Assembly: GCF_003611275.1 (NCBI RefSeq)
Contig: NZ_CP020695.1
Coordinates: 62,001 to 126,000 of the forward strand
DNA from: Sulfitobacter sp. D7
GTDB lineage: Bacteria > Pseudomonadota > Alphaproteobacteria > Rhodobacterales > Rhodobacteraceae
Length of the DNA: 64,000 bases
Direction of reading: 5' to 3'
The translations under genes were made by a program, and so were the position numbers. This document shows, one piece after another, positions 18,745 to 28,515 of the stretch (position 1 is the stretch's first letter; each line of letters starts with the position of its first letter). The notes under the pieces were generated by a model. That model worked only from the letters and a program-made list of their open reading frames with translations, was not told the origin of the DNA and ran no database searches.

Positions 18745-21700
18745 GCGCCGCACCCTCGGGCGAAGGCCCGCCGCCCCCCGCCTCCGGAGCGGGCACGGCG
18801 CTCTTCGTGCGGCGGCCAATCCTCGCCTTTGTGTTGAATGCGCTGATTGTGCTGGCGGGCATCGCCGCGCTTTTTGGCGCCGAGGTGCGTGAGCTTCCCA
18901 ATGTCGACCGGCCCGTCGTTACCGTCACCACGACATTCTCGGGCGCGTCCCCGGAATCCGTTGATCAGGAACTGACCGGGCGGATCGAAGGGGCGGTGGG
19001 CCGGGTCTCGGGTGTGCGGGCGATTTCCTCGAACTCCCGCTTTGGGCGCAGCCGGGTCACGCTTGAGTTCAACGACAGCACCGATATCGACGTGGCCGCG
19101 ACCGATGTGCGCGACGCGGTGGCGCGGATCGTGAACCAACTGCCCGAGGGCGCCGAGCAGCCGCAGATCGTCAAAGCCGACGCCAACGCCCAGCCGGTGA
19201 TGCGTATCGCCGTGACCTCCATGGGCCGCTCGCCCGAAGAATTGACCAAACTGGTGCAGGACCGCGTCGAAGACCGGCTGATCTCGGTCAACGGGGTGGC
19301 GGATTTGCAGGTCTATGGTGACCGCGAACCGTTTTTCCGCGTCGATATTGATCAGTTGGAACTGGCCAGCCGGGGCCTGACCTTGGGTGACATCCAGCGC
19401 GCCTTGGCCGATGTCGCCTATGACGCGCCTGCGGGTGATCTGGCCGGGGACCGGCAGTCGATCAACGTGCGCACCACCGCCAGTGTCGCGACCACGCAGG
19501 CCTTTGAGGCGATGGAGATCAAAGAGAATGTCCTGCTCGGCGATGTGGCCACCGTGACGCTCGGCCCCGCCGATGGTGAGACGATCCTGCGGGCCAATGG
19601 GCAGTTGGGTCTGGGCATCGGCATCATCCGACAGGCGACCTCGAACACGCTTGAGATTTCGCGCGATGTGCGCGCCGTGGTGGCAGAGTTGAACGAGACG
19701 TTGCCCCAAGACGTGCGGATTTTCGTGACCTCGGATGATGCGACCTTTATCTCTGGCTCGATCCGCGAGGTGCTGTCGACGCTGGCCTTTGCCGTGGGCA
19801 TCGTGGTGGCGGTGATCTTTATCTTCCTGCGCGACTTCCGCGCCACGCTGATCCCGGCGCTGACCCTGCCCGTGGCGTTGATCGGCACTTTGGCGGCGAT
19901 CTATCTGGTCGGGTTTTCGATCAACATCCTGACCCTTTTGGCACTGGTTCTGGCCACTGGCATGGTCGTGGATGACGCGATTGTGGTGCTAGAGAACATC
20001 GTGCGCCAGCGCGCGGCGGGGATGGGGCCACGGGCGGCGGCGGTGCTGGGCACATCGCAGGTGTTCTTTGCCGTGGTCACCACCACGGCCACGCTGGCGG
20101 CGGTCTTTATCCCGCTGTCGTTCCTGCCCGGTCAGGCGGGCGGGCTGTTTCGGGAGTTTGGCTTTACCCTCGCCATTGCGGTGATGCTGTCCTCGGTGGT
20201 GGCGCTGAGCCTTTGTCCGGTGTTGGCCAGCCGTCTGCTGACCAAACCAGTGGCAGAAAACCCGCGCGGCCCTGTCGTGGCGCTTGGCAATGCGTTGTTT
20301 CGGCTCTACGCCGCGACCCTCAAAGGGGCGCTGGCGATGCCCTATGTCGTGGTGCTGATCGCGGCCTTCGTCGCGCTGACGGCGGTGCTGGTGGCGGGCG
20401 AAATCCGCCAAGAGTTGACCCCGCGCGAAGATCGCGCCGTGGCGCTGCTCAGCGTGTCGGCTCCGCAGGGCGTCTCGCTCGATTATACCCAAGCCAAGAT
20501 GCGCGAGATTGAAGACCTGATCACCCCACTGCAAGAGGCGGGCGAGGTGACGAACATCTTCTCCATCACCGGGTTTGGCGCGGATAATCGCGGGTTCATG
20601 GTCTTCACCCTTGCCGGCTGGGAGGACCGCGCGCGCAGCCAAGATGAGATCGTGGGGCAGATCAACGGCAAGCTGCGCGGCATCGTCGGCGTGCGGGCCT
20701 TTGCGATCCAGCCCAACTCTCTGGGCATTCGCGGGGCGGGGCGGGGGCTGTCTTTCGCGATCACGGGCAACAATTACGAGCAACTGTCGCAGGTCGCGCA
20801 GGCCATGGTGGACCGGCTGAGCACGAACCCCGCGATGGGCCAAGTGCGGCTGGAGTATGAGCGCACGCAGCCGCAGCTTTTCGTGCAGATCGACCGGACG
20901 CTTGCGGCTGACCTCGGCGTCGATATCACCGGGCTGGGGCAAGCCTTGCAAGCCATGCTCGACGGGCGCGAGGTGGCATCGGTCTTTATCGACGACACCA
21001 GCTACGGCGTGCAGATGTTGTCGACCTCGGACCCGGTGAACGACCCGCGCGACCTTGAGAACGTCTTTGTCCAATCGGGCAACGGACAGATGATTTCGCT
21101 GGCCAGTTTTGTCACCCTCGAAGAGCGCGCCGTCGCCCCTGAGCTGGACCGGGAGGGGCAGAACCGCTCGGTCGAGATCTCAGCCGGGCTGACGCCGGGC
21201 CTGTCGCTGGGCGATGCACTGGCGCAGGTGCGGACGGTCGGCCAAGAGGTGCTGGACGAAGAGAACCTGATCGTCCCCTTGGCCGAAGCCGCCGCATTGG
21301 ATCAAACCAGTTCCGGGCTGTTCGTGACCTTCGGCTTTGCGATCCTTGTGGTTTTCCTTGTCCTCGCCGCGCAGTTCGAGAGTTTCGTCTCTGCCATCGT
21401 GGTGATGGCCACGGTGCCTTTGGGCCTTGCCTGCGCGATTTTCGCGCTGCTGATGACGGGGCAAAGTCTGAACGTCTATAGCCAGATCGGGCTGGTCATG
21501 CTGATCGGGATCATGGCTAAGAACGGGATTCTTATCGTCGAATTCGCCAACCAGTTGCGCGATCAGGGCGCGGATATTCACGACGCGATCTTTGGTGCCT
21601 CTACCATCCGCCTGCGCCCAGTGATGATGACGATGACCTCGACCGTGCTGGGGGGCGTGCCGCTGATCCTGTCCTCGGGCGCGGGGGCCGAGGCGCGCGA

Positions 21701-21860
21701 GGCGCTCGGCTGGGTGATTGTCGGCGGCTTGGGCATGGCCACGCTTTCGACGCTCTATCTCACGCCCGTCGCCTATTTCTTGCTGGCACGTTTCACCACG
21801 CCCAAAGCCGCCGAAGAAGCCCGCCTGCAGGCCGAATTGTCAGAGGCGCAATTGGTCTGA
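18741..21860 (+). CDS. RND efflux transporter, inner-membrane pump (AcrB/MexB-like superfamily)
   Basis: This 1039-residue proton-driven pump has the twelve-helix RND layout with two large periplasmic loops. The paired aspartates of the proton relay are in ATGMVVDDAIVVLENI (near residue 410), and the relay lysine in MAKNGILIVEFANQL in the second half. An early TTFSGASPESVDQELTGRIE segment is typical of the porter domain. It would export hydrophobic or amphiphilic compounds together with the preceding adaptor, using an outer-membrane channel encoded elsewhere. No regulator gene adjoins the pair. Confidence 0.93.
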   Translation: MSAAPSGEGPPPPASGAGTALFVRRPILAFVLNALIVLAGIAALFGAEVRELPNVDRPVVTVTTTFSGASPESVDQELTGRIEGAVGRVSGVRAISSNSRFGRSRVTLEFNDSTDIDVAATDVRDAVARIVNQLPEGAEQPQIVKADANAQPVMRIAVTSMGRSPEELTKLVQDRVEDRLISVNGVADLQVYGDREPFFRVDIDQLELASRGLTLGDIQRALADVAYDAPAGDLAGDRQSINVRTTASVATTQAFEAMEIKENVLLGDVATVTLGPADGETILRANGQLGLGIGIIRQATSNTLEISRDVRAVVAELNETLPQDVRIFVTSDDATFISGSIREVLSTLAFAVGIVVAVIFIFLRDFRATLIPALTLPVALIGTLAAIYLVGFSINILTLLALVLATGMVVDDAIVVLENIVRQRAAGMGPRAAAVLGTSQVFFAVVTTTATLAAVFIPLSFLPGQAGGLFREFGFTLAIAVMLSSVVALSLCPVLASRLLTKPVAENPRGPVVALGNALFRLYAATLKGALAMPYVVVLIAAFVALTAVLVAGEIRQELTPREDRAVALLSVSAPQGVSLDYTQAKMREIEDLITPLQEAGEVTNIFSITGFGADNRGFMVFTLAGWEDRARSQDEIVGQINGKLRGIVGVRAFAIQPNSLGIRGAGRGLSFAITGNNYEQLSQVAQAMVDRLSTNPAMGQVRLEYERTQPQLFVQIDRTLAADLGVDITGLGQALQAMLDGREVASVFIDDTSYGVQMLSTSDPVNDPRDLENVFVQSGNGQMISLASFVTLEERAVAPELDREGQNRSVEISAGLTPGLSLGDALAQVRTVGQEVLDEENLIVPLAEAAALDQTSSGLFVTFGFAILVVFLVLAAQFESFVSAIVVMATVPLGLACAIFALLMTGQSLNVYSQIGLVMLIGIMAKNGILIVEFANQLRDQGADIHDAIFGASTIRLRPVMMTMTSTVLGGVPLILSSGAGAEAREALGWVIVGGLGMATLSTLYLTPVAYFLLARFTTPKAAEEARLQAELSEAQLV

Positions 21861-21952
21861 GCGGCCGTTGCCGCCGATATTTCCGCGCCCATGCAACTTC
21901 CCACCGCACTGGGCGTTTAGTCAGGTAGGATCGAACCGAAAGGGACAGGAAC

Positions 21953-23518
21953 GTGCGTGGCGATTTGGATTTGGCGAAGGCGGACCAACAGCATCCGACT
22001 GACGCGGCGACGCGCCAGAGCCTGTTTACCGATAAGTCCACATGGCGCGTTGCGCGGGCCGAGCGTTTTGGCCTTGTGGTCGATGCGGCGGATTACTTCC
22101 GTGTCTTGCGCAAAATCTTTCTCGGCGCGCGGCAGCAGTTGATGCTGATCGGCTGGGATTTCGACTTTGAGCTTGAGATGCTGCCGGGCGAGAGCGATGA
22201 GGACGGCAATGCGCCGGACGGCTATCCCAACCAACTCGGCGCCTTTGTAGAGGCGGTGGTTGAGCGGACGCCGGAGTTGCATGTCTACCTGCTGAAATGG
22301 AACGGGGCCGTGCTGGCCGCGCCGGGCCGTCTGGTGCCCTCGCTGGCGCTGAGCCTGTTTGGCGGTGACCGGATCCATTTCGCCTTGGACGGGCATCACC
22401 CCTTTGGCGCCTGCCACCACCAAAAGATCGTCGTGGCCGATGATGCCTTGGCCTTTTGCGGCGGCATCGACGCGACCGAAGACCGTTGGGACACGCCCGA
22501 TCACCTGCCGCATGATCCGCGCCGGGTGCGCAAAGATGGCTCTCCCTCCGACCCATGGCACGATGCCACTTCGGCGATGTCCGGCCGTGCCGCTGCGGCC
22601 TTGGGCGAACTGTCGCGCCGGCGTTGGTTGCGGGCCACGGGGGATGAAATCCCCCGGCTGAGCGACGCGCAAGTGTTCGAATGGCCCAAAGACCTGCCGG
22701 TGGATGCCGAAGACATTGATGTGGGGATCGCCCGGACCGAGCCGCCTTTCGACGAAGAGCCGCTGATCAATGAGATCGAACAACTCTACCTCGCCGGGAT
22801 CAAATCGGCCCGCGACTATATTTATTTTGAATCGCAGTACCTCGCTGCGGACTCGGTTTGTGATGCGCTAAAGGCGCGTTTGGCCGAGGAGGACGGGCCG
22901 GAGATCGTCATCATCAACCCGCGCGATGCGGAATCGCAGTTGGAAGATGACGCCATGCATGTCCTGCGCGAGCGGCTGGTCGAAGACCTGAAGCAGGCGG
23001 ATCATCAAAACCGCTTCCGCATCTATTTCCCCGTCACCGAGGAAGGGGAGCCGATCTATGTCCATGCGAAGATCATGATCATCGACGATCATCTTCTGCG
23101 GCTCGGCTCCAGCAACCTCAACAACCGCTCCATGGGGTTTGACACCGAATGCGACGTGGCGATCGAGCGCCCCGCGCAGGTGATCGAAGGGTTCAGGACC
23201 CGCCTCATCGCCGAGCACTTGGGCCTGCCGCCCGCCCGTGTGGCCGAGGTGATGGCCGAAAAGGGGTCGATGATCGGAGCAATTGAAACCCTGAACCGCA
23301 AGAAAGGTCGCGGCCTGCGTGCTGTGTTCCGGGGCAGCGAGACGGTTGTCGGCGGCTTTCTGGCAAACACCCGGCTGCTTGACCCGCGCTATCATCCCGG
23401 AGAGGGCACCACGACCGGGCGCGGCATTCGCCCGCGTCACATGGCGTTGATCGCAGGGGGGCTGGGCCTTGCATGGCTGGCATGGCGCAAATGGGGCCGC
23501 CGCGATCCCGAGGTCTAA
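21953..23518 (+). CDS. Phospholipase D family protein with C-terminal membrane helix
   Basis: This 521-residue protein has two HKD motifs: HQKIVVADDALAFCGGID (about residues 160-177) and VHAKIMIIDDHLLRLGSSNLNNRS (about residues 367-390 region). It therefore resembles phospholipase D or cardiolipin-synthase-type phosphatidyltransferases. A hydrophobic stretch at the extreme C-terminus (MALIAGGLGLAWLAWRKW) predicts a tail anchor. The N-terminus lacks a clear signal peptide, so the active site probably faces the cytoplasm. The start is GTG at 21953 with AGGA upstream. Its stop overlaps the stop of the convergent opgC gene by three bases. Phospholipid remodelling is likely, but the exact reaction is not decided. 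Confidence 0.87.
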   Translation: MRGDLDLAKADQQHPTDAATRQSLFTDKSTWRVARAERFGLVVDAADYFRVLRKIFLGARQQLMLIGWDFDFELEMLPGESDEDGNAPDGYPNQLGAFVEAVVERTPELHVYLLKWNGAVLAAPGRLVPSLALSLFGGDRIHFALDGHHPFGACHHQKIVVADDALAFCGGIDATEDRWDTPDHLPHDPRRVRKDGSPSDPWHDATSAMSGRAAAALGELSRRRWLRATGDEIPRLSDAQVFEWPKDLPVDAEDIDVGIARTEPPFDEEPLINEIEQLYLAGIKSARDYIYFESQYLAADSVCDALKARLAEEDGPEIVIINPRDAESQLEDDAMHVLRERLVEDLKQADHQNRFRIYFPVTEEGEPIYVHAKIMIIDDHLLRLGSSNLNNRSMGFDTECDVAIERPAQVIEGFRTRLIAEHLGLPPARVAEVMAEKGSMIGAIETLNRKKGRGLRAVFRGSETVVGGFLANTRLLDPRYHPGEGTTTGRGIRPRHMALIAGGLGLAWLAWRKWGRRDPEV

Positions 23519-24777
23519 GGTCTGGGCTCGGCGGCAGGTGCCGCGAAATGCGCGTTATCTTGCACAGGGTCGCGCTCGGCCGGTGCCGCTGGCGCGGTGA
23601 GCACGCGCCGCGATGTTTCAGCAGTCCAAGCGATCCCATAAAGGGCCGCCGTTCCCACCGCAGGCAGCACCCATGGCATCCAAGCTGCCTCGGGCCGTGC
23701 CATCATCACCGCCTGACAGACCAGTGCGAGCACCGTGCCACTGGCAAAGATCAACAGCCCATGCCGACCAATCAGCCGGAAGGGGCTCGCCATCTGATGT
23801 CCAGAGAGGCGGGTCACGCTTGGCAATTGCGACAGAAAATATCCCAAAGCCAGAATATGGATGAACCGCGGGGCGGAGAGATAGGTCTTGTCATGCGAGG
23901 TGATGTTGAAGGGCACCCCAGCTTCGCGCAGGTGATGCATCTGTAGGTTCAGGAATTTGCCCAAGCCCGGCACATAGCGCCATGCCAGCACCCCTAGCAA
24001 CACCGCGACGGACAGCCAAAACAGCGCCTTCGACGCAGGAAAAAACCGATAGCCCTGCCGCTGGCTGAGCCCAACCAGCAGGCCGCAGACAAAGATCGCC
24101 TGCCACGCAAAAGGGTTAAAGAACCAGCCGCCCGGATTGGGGTAGTTCGGCAGGTTCAGTCGGAAAACGCCGGTCAGCAGCCAAAGGGTCAGCGACAGTG
24201 CCAAAAGCAGCCGCGGCCAGCGCAGCCCCAGCATGATCGCCACAGGGGCACAGATCAGCAGAACCGAATAGGCAGGCAGGATGTTCACATAGCCAAACTG
24301 GTGCGTCAAAAGCGGTATCCCGATCACGGATTGGGTCGGGTTTTGAAAGACCTGCCGCATGTTGATCTTGGTCAGAAACTCGGCCTCTGTCGTGATCTGG
24401 AAAGCGGCGGCAAAGATGCCCAAAGTCACGGCCGAGAGCATGATCTGCACAAGATAGAGCGACCATGCCCGCTTCCACAGCGGCGCGACCGCGCGCCAAA
24501 GGCCGTGGCGCAGGCGGTCTCTCTCAATGAACCGGGGCGTATAGGCCAATCCCGCCGCGATGCCCGACATCAAAAAGAACGCCTCTGCAGCGTCGGCAAA
24601 GCCTAGGTTGCGGATGGTCAGAGCTTCATAGGGGTTGCCGGGGACGTGGTTGATGAAAATCATCACCAACGCCAAACCGCGAAACACATCGATGCGCGGG
24701 TCGCGGGCAGGTTTGGCCGTGGGGGCAGAGCCGAGCGATCTCGCCGCAGGCGACAGCCCGGTGCTAGGCTGGGGCAT
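23515..24777 (-). CDS. opgC: OpgC-type glucan succinyltransferase (acyltransferase family membrane protein)
   Basis: This 420-residue polytopic membrane protein has about ten hydrophobic helices. It opens with the OpgC signature RIDVFRGLALVMIFINHVPGN and continues with FADAAEAFFLMSGIAAGLAY. OpgC proteins substitute periplasmic glucans, succinylating them in Rhodobacter. The start ATG at 24777 overlaps the opgH end by 14 bases, so it is the last gene of opgG-opgI-opgH-opgC. I recall the same gene order described in R. sphaeroides, which supports the name. The succinyl donor and position on the glucan cannot be read here. Confidence 0.88.
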   Translation of the reverse strand: MPQPSTGLSPAARSLGSAPTAKPARDPRIDVFRGLALVMIFINHVPGNPYEALTIRNLGFADAAEAFFLMSGIAAGLAYTPRFIERDRLRHGLWRAVAPLWKRAWSLYLVQIMLSAVTLGIFAAAFQITTEAEFLTKINMRQVFQNPTQSVIGIPLLTHQFGYVNILPAYSVLLICAPVAIMLGLRWPRLLLALSLTLWLLTGVFRLNLPNYPNPGGWFFNPFAWQAIFVCGLLVGLSQRQGYRFFPASKALFWLSVAVLLGVLAWRYVPGLGKFLNLQMHHLREAGVPFNITSHDKTYLSAPRFIHILALGYFLSQLPSVTRLSGHQMASPFRLIGRHGLLIFASGTVLALVCQAVMMARPEAAWMPWVLPAVGTAALYGIAWTAETSRRVLTAPAAPAERDPVQDNAHFAAPAAEPRP

Positions 24778-26569
24778 GGGTCAGGTCCGCCGCTTTGGGT
24801 TTCGCCATCAGATGTTCGTCATTCCACGTCAGCCGCCAGACATCGCAGATACTGTCGTATCCCGCGACGACATCCAGCGGTGCCGCATCCTCCGGCACGG
24901 CAAAGAGCGTGCGAGGCAGGGGGCGGGAGGTCCATGCGATAAGCAGCGGGGCCAACAGCATCGGAACCGCCACGGGCAGCAGCCAGATCGTCAGGTCAGG
25001 CGCGACCCATTGCACCGCCGCGATGATCGCCGCGCCAATGAAAACGATCCACCGGCCCGCCGCCCAGCCATCCGCCAAGCTCAACCGGCCTTCGTTGCGT
25101 TGGTTGGCAGGCCAGCCCCCGTCTTGGCCCGAGAGCACCTGCAACACCGCGCGGCTGTGATAGAGCAGCATCAAGGGGGCCAAAAGCGTGGTCAGCACGA
25201 TCTCGGTCAGAACCGAGAGCGACATGCGCAGGCTACGGCCAAAGTCGCGTGCGCGCTTGGTCAGGATCGCGTGCAGCAAGATCAGCAGCTTCGGCACCAC
25301 CAGCAGACCCAAAACGCCCAAGGCCAGCAGCGTGATCTCGCGCGTGCTGGTGTCGGGGAAGACGGGGAAAAGCTGATAGGGGCCGGGGAAATACTCAGGC
25401 GGCGGCGCGTAAAGCGTGCTGATGGCCGAGGTGATCAGAAACGCCGCCCAAAGAAGGGAGACGACATAGGCGGTGACGTTCTGCAAAAAGACAAACCGGC
25501 TCCAGCCCGCCAGCCCGGGGGCAAAGATCAGCCGCGCATGTTGCAGGTTGCCTTGGCACCAACGCCGCTCTCGCCGCGCAAAGGACAGGACATTCTCAGG
25601 GCCTTCTTCGAAAGAGCCGCCCAAGGTTTCATCCACCTCGACCTTCCAACCGGCGCGGGCAAGCAACGCCGCCTCGACATAGTCATGGCTGAGAATATGC
25701 CCGCCCAAGGGCGGCGGGCCGGAAAGCTCGGGCAGCCCACAGCTTTCGGCGAAGGCGCGGACGCGGATGATTGCGTTATGGCCCCAGAAGGGCCCCGTCG
25801 GGCCCTGCATACGGGCAAGGCCACGGGTGAAGATCGGGCCATGAAACCACGAGGCGAATTGCAGTGCCCGGCCAAAGAAAGACCGCGCGCCGATGATCTT
25901 GGGCAGGGTCTGTAGCAACCCCAATTGCGGATCGGCTTGCATCCGCGCGATCATGGCGCGGATCGTCTCGCCCTCCATCAGACTGTCGGCGTCAAGGATC
26001 ACCGCAAGGTCATAGGCCCCGCCGGAGATGCGAATGAACTCTTCGATATTGCCCGCCTTGCGGCCCGCATTGTCGCGCCGTCTGCGGTAGAAAATACGCC
26101 CTTGGCCATCTGTCTCGCGCAGCAATCGGGCAAAGGCGAATTGCTCTTTCCCGGCGAGTGCGTCATCGCGCGTGTCCGACAGAACGACGAAATCCGCCGT
26201 CACACCGGCCCGGGTGACAGATCGGTCAATCGCGGCGATGCGGGCAAAAGTGGTCAGCGGGTCTTCGTTGCAGATGGGTACCGCGATCACGGTGCGCGGC
26301 TGCGGCGCGTCCAGCGCGGGGCGGGGAGGCGTTGATCTGCCGCCGAAAAGCCCGATCAGCGCCAATGACGCCCCCCAAGCCAGCCAAGCCGTGGTCGCGA
26401 AAACGAGCAGGGCGCGGATGCCGTCCCACCCGCTGAACCCATCGCGCGCCGCCGCCTCGGCCAAAAGCATTGACGCAAGGGCCGCACAGCCGAGAGACAA
26501 AAAGACGGCGACCGCCCGTGCAAAACGGGTCGCCCCGTCCGCCGCAAGCTGCCTTTGCTGAAGTGTCAT
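24764..26569 (-). CDS. opgH: Glucans biosynthesis glucosyltransferase OpgH
   Basis: This 601-residue inner-membrane beta-glucosyltransferase has two N-terminal helices and a cytoplasmic GT-2 domain. The GT-2 domain shows VIAVPICNEDPLTTFARIAAI, the DxD in LAVILDADSLMEGETI, and the processivity-linked RRERRWCQGNLQH (the Q/RxxRW motif). Further C-terminal membrane helices follow. It polymerises and translocates the linear glucan backbone from UDP-glucose. It is shorter at the N-terminus than enterobacterial MdoH, and the missing region corresponds in part to the small OpgI-like protein encoded just upstream. The start ATG at 26569 lies five bases past the opgI stop. Confidence 0.93.
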   Translation of the reverse strand: MTLQQRQLAADGATRFARAVAVFLSLGCAALASMLLAEAAARDGFSGWDGIRALLVFATTAWLAWGASLALIGLFGGRSTPPRPALDAPQPRTVIAVPICNEDPLTTFARIAAIDRSVTRAGVTADFVVLSDTRDDALAGKEQFAFARLLRETDGQGRIFYRRRRDNAGRKAGNIEEFIRISGGAYDLAVILDADSLMEGETIRAMIARMQADPQLGLLQTLPKIIGARSFFGRALQFASWFHGPIFTRGLARMQGPTGPFWGHNAIIRVRAFAESCGLPELSGPPPLGGHILSHDYVEAALLARAGWKVEVDETLGGSFEEGPENVLSFARRERRWCQGNLQHARLIFAPGLAGWSRFVFLQNVTAYVVSLLWAAFLITSAISTLYAPPPEYFPGPYQLFPVFPDTSTREITLLALGVLGLLVVPKLLILLHAILTKRARDFGRSLRMSLSVLTEIVLTTLLAPLMLLYHSRAVLQVLSGQDGGWPANQRNEGRLSLADGWAAGRWIVFIGAAIIAAVQWVAPDLTIWLLPVAVPMLLAPLLIAWTSRPLPRTLFAVPEDAAPLDVVAGYDSICDVWRLTWNDEHLMAKPKAADLTHAPA

Positions 26570-26574
26570 TGAAC

Positions 26575-26745
26575 CTAGGCCTTGCGCCGCAGCAGGAACG
26601 CCCGCGCGACATCGGCCAGCCCGGCCAGATGGCCGCGCCGTTCCAAGGTCTGCCGTGGCATGGCAAGCGGGGCGGCGGGCGGCATCCAGGTCTCGGCCTC
26701 AACCGTCATTGCGGAATAGGGGGTCGTCGCGTCTTGAAGGTTCAT
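26575..26745 (-). CDS. opgI: OpgI-like small protein between opgG and opgH
   Basis: This 56-residue protein starts at ATG 26745, which overlaps the opgG stop as ATGA, and ends five bases before opgH. It contains WMPPAAPLAMPRQTLERR, which resembles the start of longer OpgH proteins (a PLAMP motif before the first helix), and ends in a basic tail LLRRKA. I recall that R. sphaeroides has a small gene opgI in this position in opgGIH. The name rests on position, size and that recollection. It has no signal peptide or membrane helix. It may be a detached cytoplasmic N-terminal module of OpgH. Confidence 0.7.
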   Translation of the reverse strand: MNLQDATTPYSAMTVEAETWMPPAAPLAMPRQTLERRGHLAGLADVARAFLLRRKA

Positions 26746-28343
26746 GCGTTGATCCATTGGTACACCCATGTCTCTGTAAGATTGCGGTCATATCCCGATA
26801 GAACTGCCTTGATTTCGACGATGGCGTCAGGCTCTGCACGCAGTTCCAGCACCAGCCGCCATTCGTCTCTGCCATCTACCCGGCTCAGGATCGCCTCGAC
26901 GATTTCGCCGTTCTGCGCGCTGGCGATCGGCTCCAACTCTGCGTCGCTTGGCATATCGCTCAGCTGTCCGCCGGCAAAGTCGATGACGAATTTGCGGGTT
27001 TGCGTATCTGCCTCTACCCCCGCAACCCCGCCGTGGCCCGAACGCAGCCGCACCACGCGGCCAAGGGTCTGCGGGGTCGCGCCCGGTGGGTTCATCCCCC
27101 AGTGCATGCGGTAATCATAGGCCAATTCATCACCGGCCCGGGTTTCGCCCTCGGGAATCCAATAGGCGACGATGTTGTCATTGCCCTCCAGATCGGAGGG
27201 AATTTCGACCAGTCGCACCGTGCCCTTGCCCCAGTCGCCCAAGGGTTCAATCATCAAAGAGGGGCGCCGTTCGTAATGGGCCTGCGCATCGAGGTAATGC
27301 TCAAAGTCCCGGTTGCGCTGTGCCAGCCCGAAGGAGCGCGGGCTCTGCGCCCCGAAATAGGAACTCGCCAAACGCGGCGGATTGTTCAGCGGGCGGCAGA
27401 GGGTCGCATCCTTGCCCGCGTTCAGCACCAAGACTTCGCTGTCGTGAACCGAGGGGCGGAAATCGTCAAAGCTGCCCTTGTCCGCGCCATTGTGCAGGAA
27501 CATCGAGGTCAGGGGCGCGATGCCAAGCTGCTTGATATCTTTGCGCAGGAACAGCCGCATGGTGACCTCGACGGTGGTGTCGTCGCCCGGTGTGATCACG
27601 AACCTATAGGCGCCGGTCACCGACGGGCTGTCGAGTGCGGCATAGATCGTGGCGCTGCTATCGCCCGGTTCGGGACGGCGCAGCCAGACCTCGCTGAAAC
27701 GGGGGAACTCCTCGCCTTCGGGCAGGCCGGTGTTGACGGCAAGACCACGCGCGCTCAGCCCATAAAGCGTGTCTTTCCCCAGAGCGCGGAAATAGCTCGC
27801 GCCTTGGAAGACGATCAATTCGTCGAAAATATCGGCGCGGTTGAGTGGGGTGTGCAGACGGAAACCGGCAACGCCCGGCATCTCGGCATTGGGGGGGATC
27901 GACTTGGCAAGCGCCGCGTCGTCATATTCAAAATCCGCGGTGGTGAAGCCCATGGGCTCAACCGTCTCGCCCCGGACCTCGTTGATCTTCACCGCTTCTT
28001 TGAACAGCCAGCCGGGGTGGAAGGCGTGCAACCTAAAGGTAACGCCCTTTTCCTGCCAGCGCGCCTGTTCGGGTCGGAATCGAATCCGTTGGTAAGCGTC
28101 GTAATCAAGATCGGCGAGGAACCCTTTGACCGGCTTCGGAGCCGCATAGGACGACTGCGCCAAGTCCCGCATGTCATTGACCAGATTGTCGAATGTGAAG
28201 GAGGCGGCAGGCACCTCTTGCGCGCGACCGCGCAGCGGCATCAGCGCGGCGGCAAAGGACGCGGCTGAGAGGGTCAGAAACTGACGCCGCTCTAAGCCTT
28301 CGGTCCGCAATTTTTTCGATCGTGTAGTAGAAGAATTTGGCAA
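26742..28343 (-). CDS. opgG: Periplasmic glucan biosynthesis protein OpgG/OpgD, Tat-type signal
   Basis: This 533-residue periplasmic protein needed for glucan branching/backbone formation has the MdoG-domain pattern. FTFDNLVNDMRDLAQSSYAAP comes near the start of the mature protein, RLHTPLNRADIFDELIVFQGASYFRAL in the middle and AYDYRMHWGMNPP near the end. The N-terminus carries ERRQFLTLSAASFAAALMP, a twin-arginine-like signal, as in E. coli OpgD rather than OpgG, so export may be folded via Tat. The start appears to be TTG at 28343 with GGGG seven bases upstream; no in-frame ATG precedes it. It is the first gene of the opg operon. Confidence 0.9.
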   Translation of the reverse strand: MPNSSTTRSKKLRTEGLERRQFLTLSAASFAAALMPLRGRAQEVPAASFTFDNLVNDMRDLAQSSYAAPKPVKGFLADLDYDAYQRIRFRPEQARWQEKGVTFRLHAFHPGWLFKEAVKINEVRGETVEPMGFTTADFEYDDAALAKSIPPNAEMPGVAGFRLHTPLNRADIFDELIVFQGASYFRALGKDTLYGLSARGLAVNTGLPEGEEFPRFSEVWLRRPEPGDSSATIYAALDSPSVTGAYRFVITPGDDTTVEVTMRLFLRKDIKQLGIAPLTSMFLHNGADKGSFDDFRPSVHDSEVLVLNAGKDATLCRPLNNPPRLASSYFGAQSPRSFGLAQRNRDFEHYLDAQAHYERRPSLMIEPLGDWGKGTVRLVEIPSDLEGNDNIVAYWIPEGETRAGDELAYDYRMHWGMNPPGATPQTLGRVVRLRSGHGGVAGVEADTQTRKFVIDFAGGQLSDMPSDAELEPIASAQNGEIVEAILSRVDGRDEWRLVLELRAEPDAIVEIKAVLSGYDRNLTETWVYQWINA

Positions 28344-28515
28344 AACAATACCCCGAGAGACACGTTAAGAGTGTGCAATTTTTTCCCTATCTAATCCTTT
28401 CGGCGGCGCTGGAAACTTGATTCAGTAACTTTCAGCGGAATGCTGCAGAGCAGCGCGGAAAATCGCCTATCCGGGCTTTGCTTGCCGGGGTCTGCACAAA
28501 ATTTTGCCCAGATTA

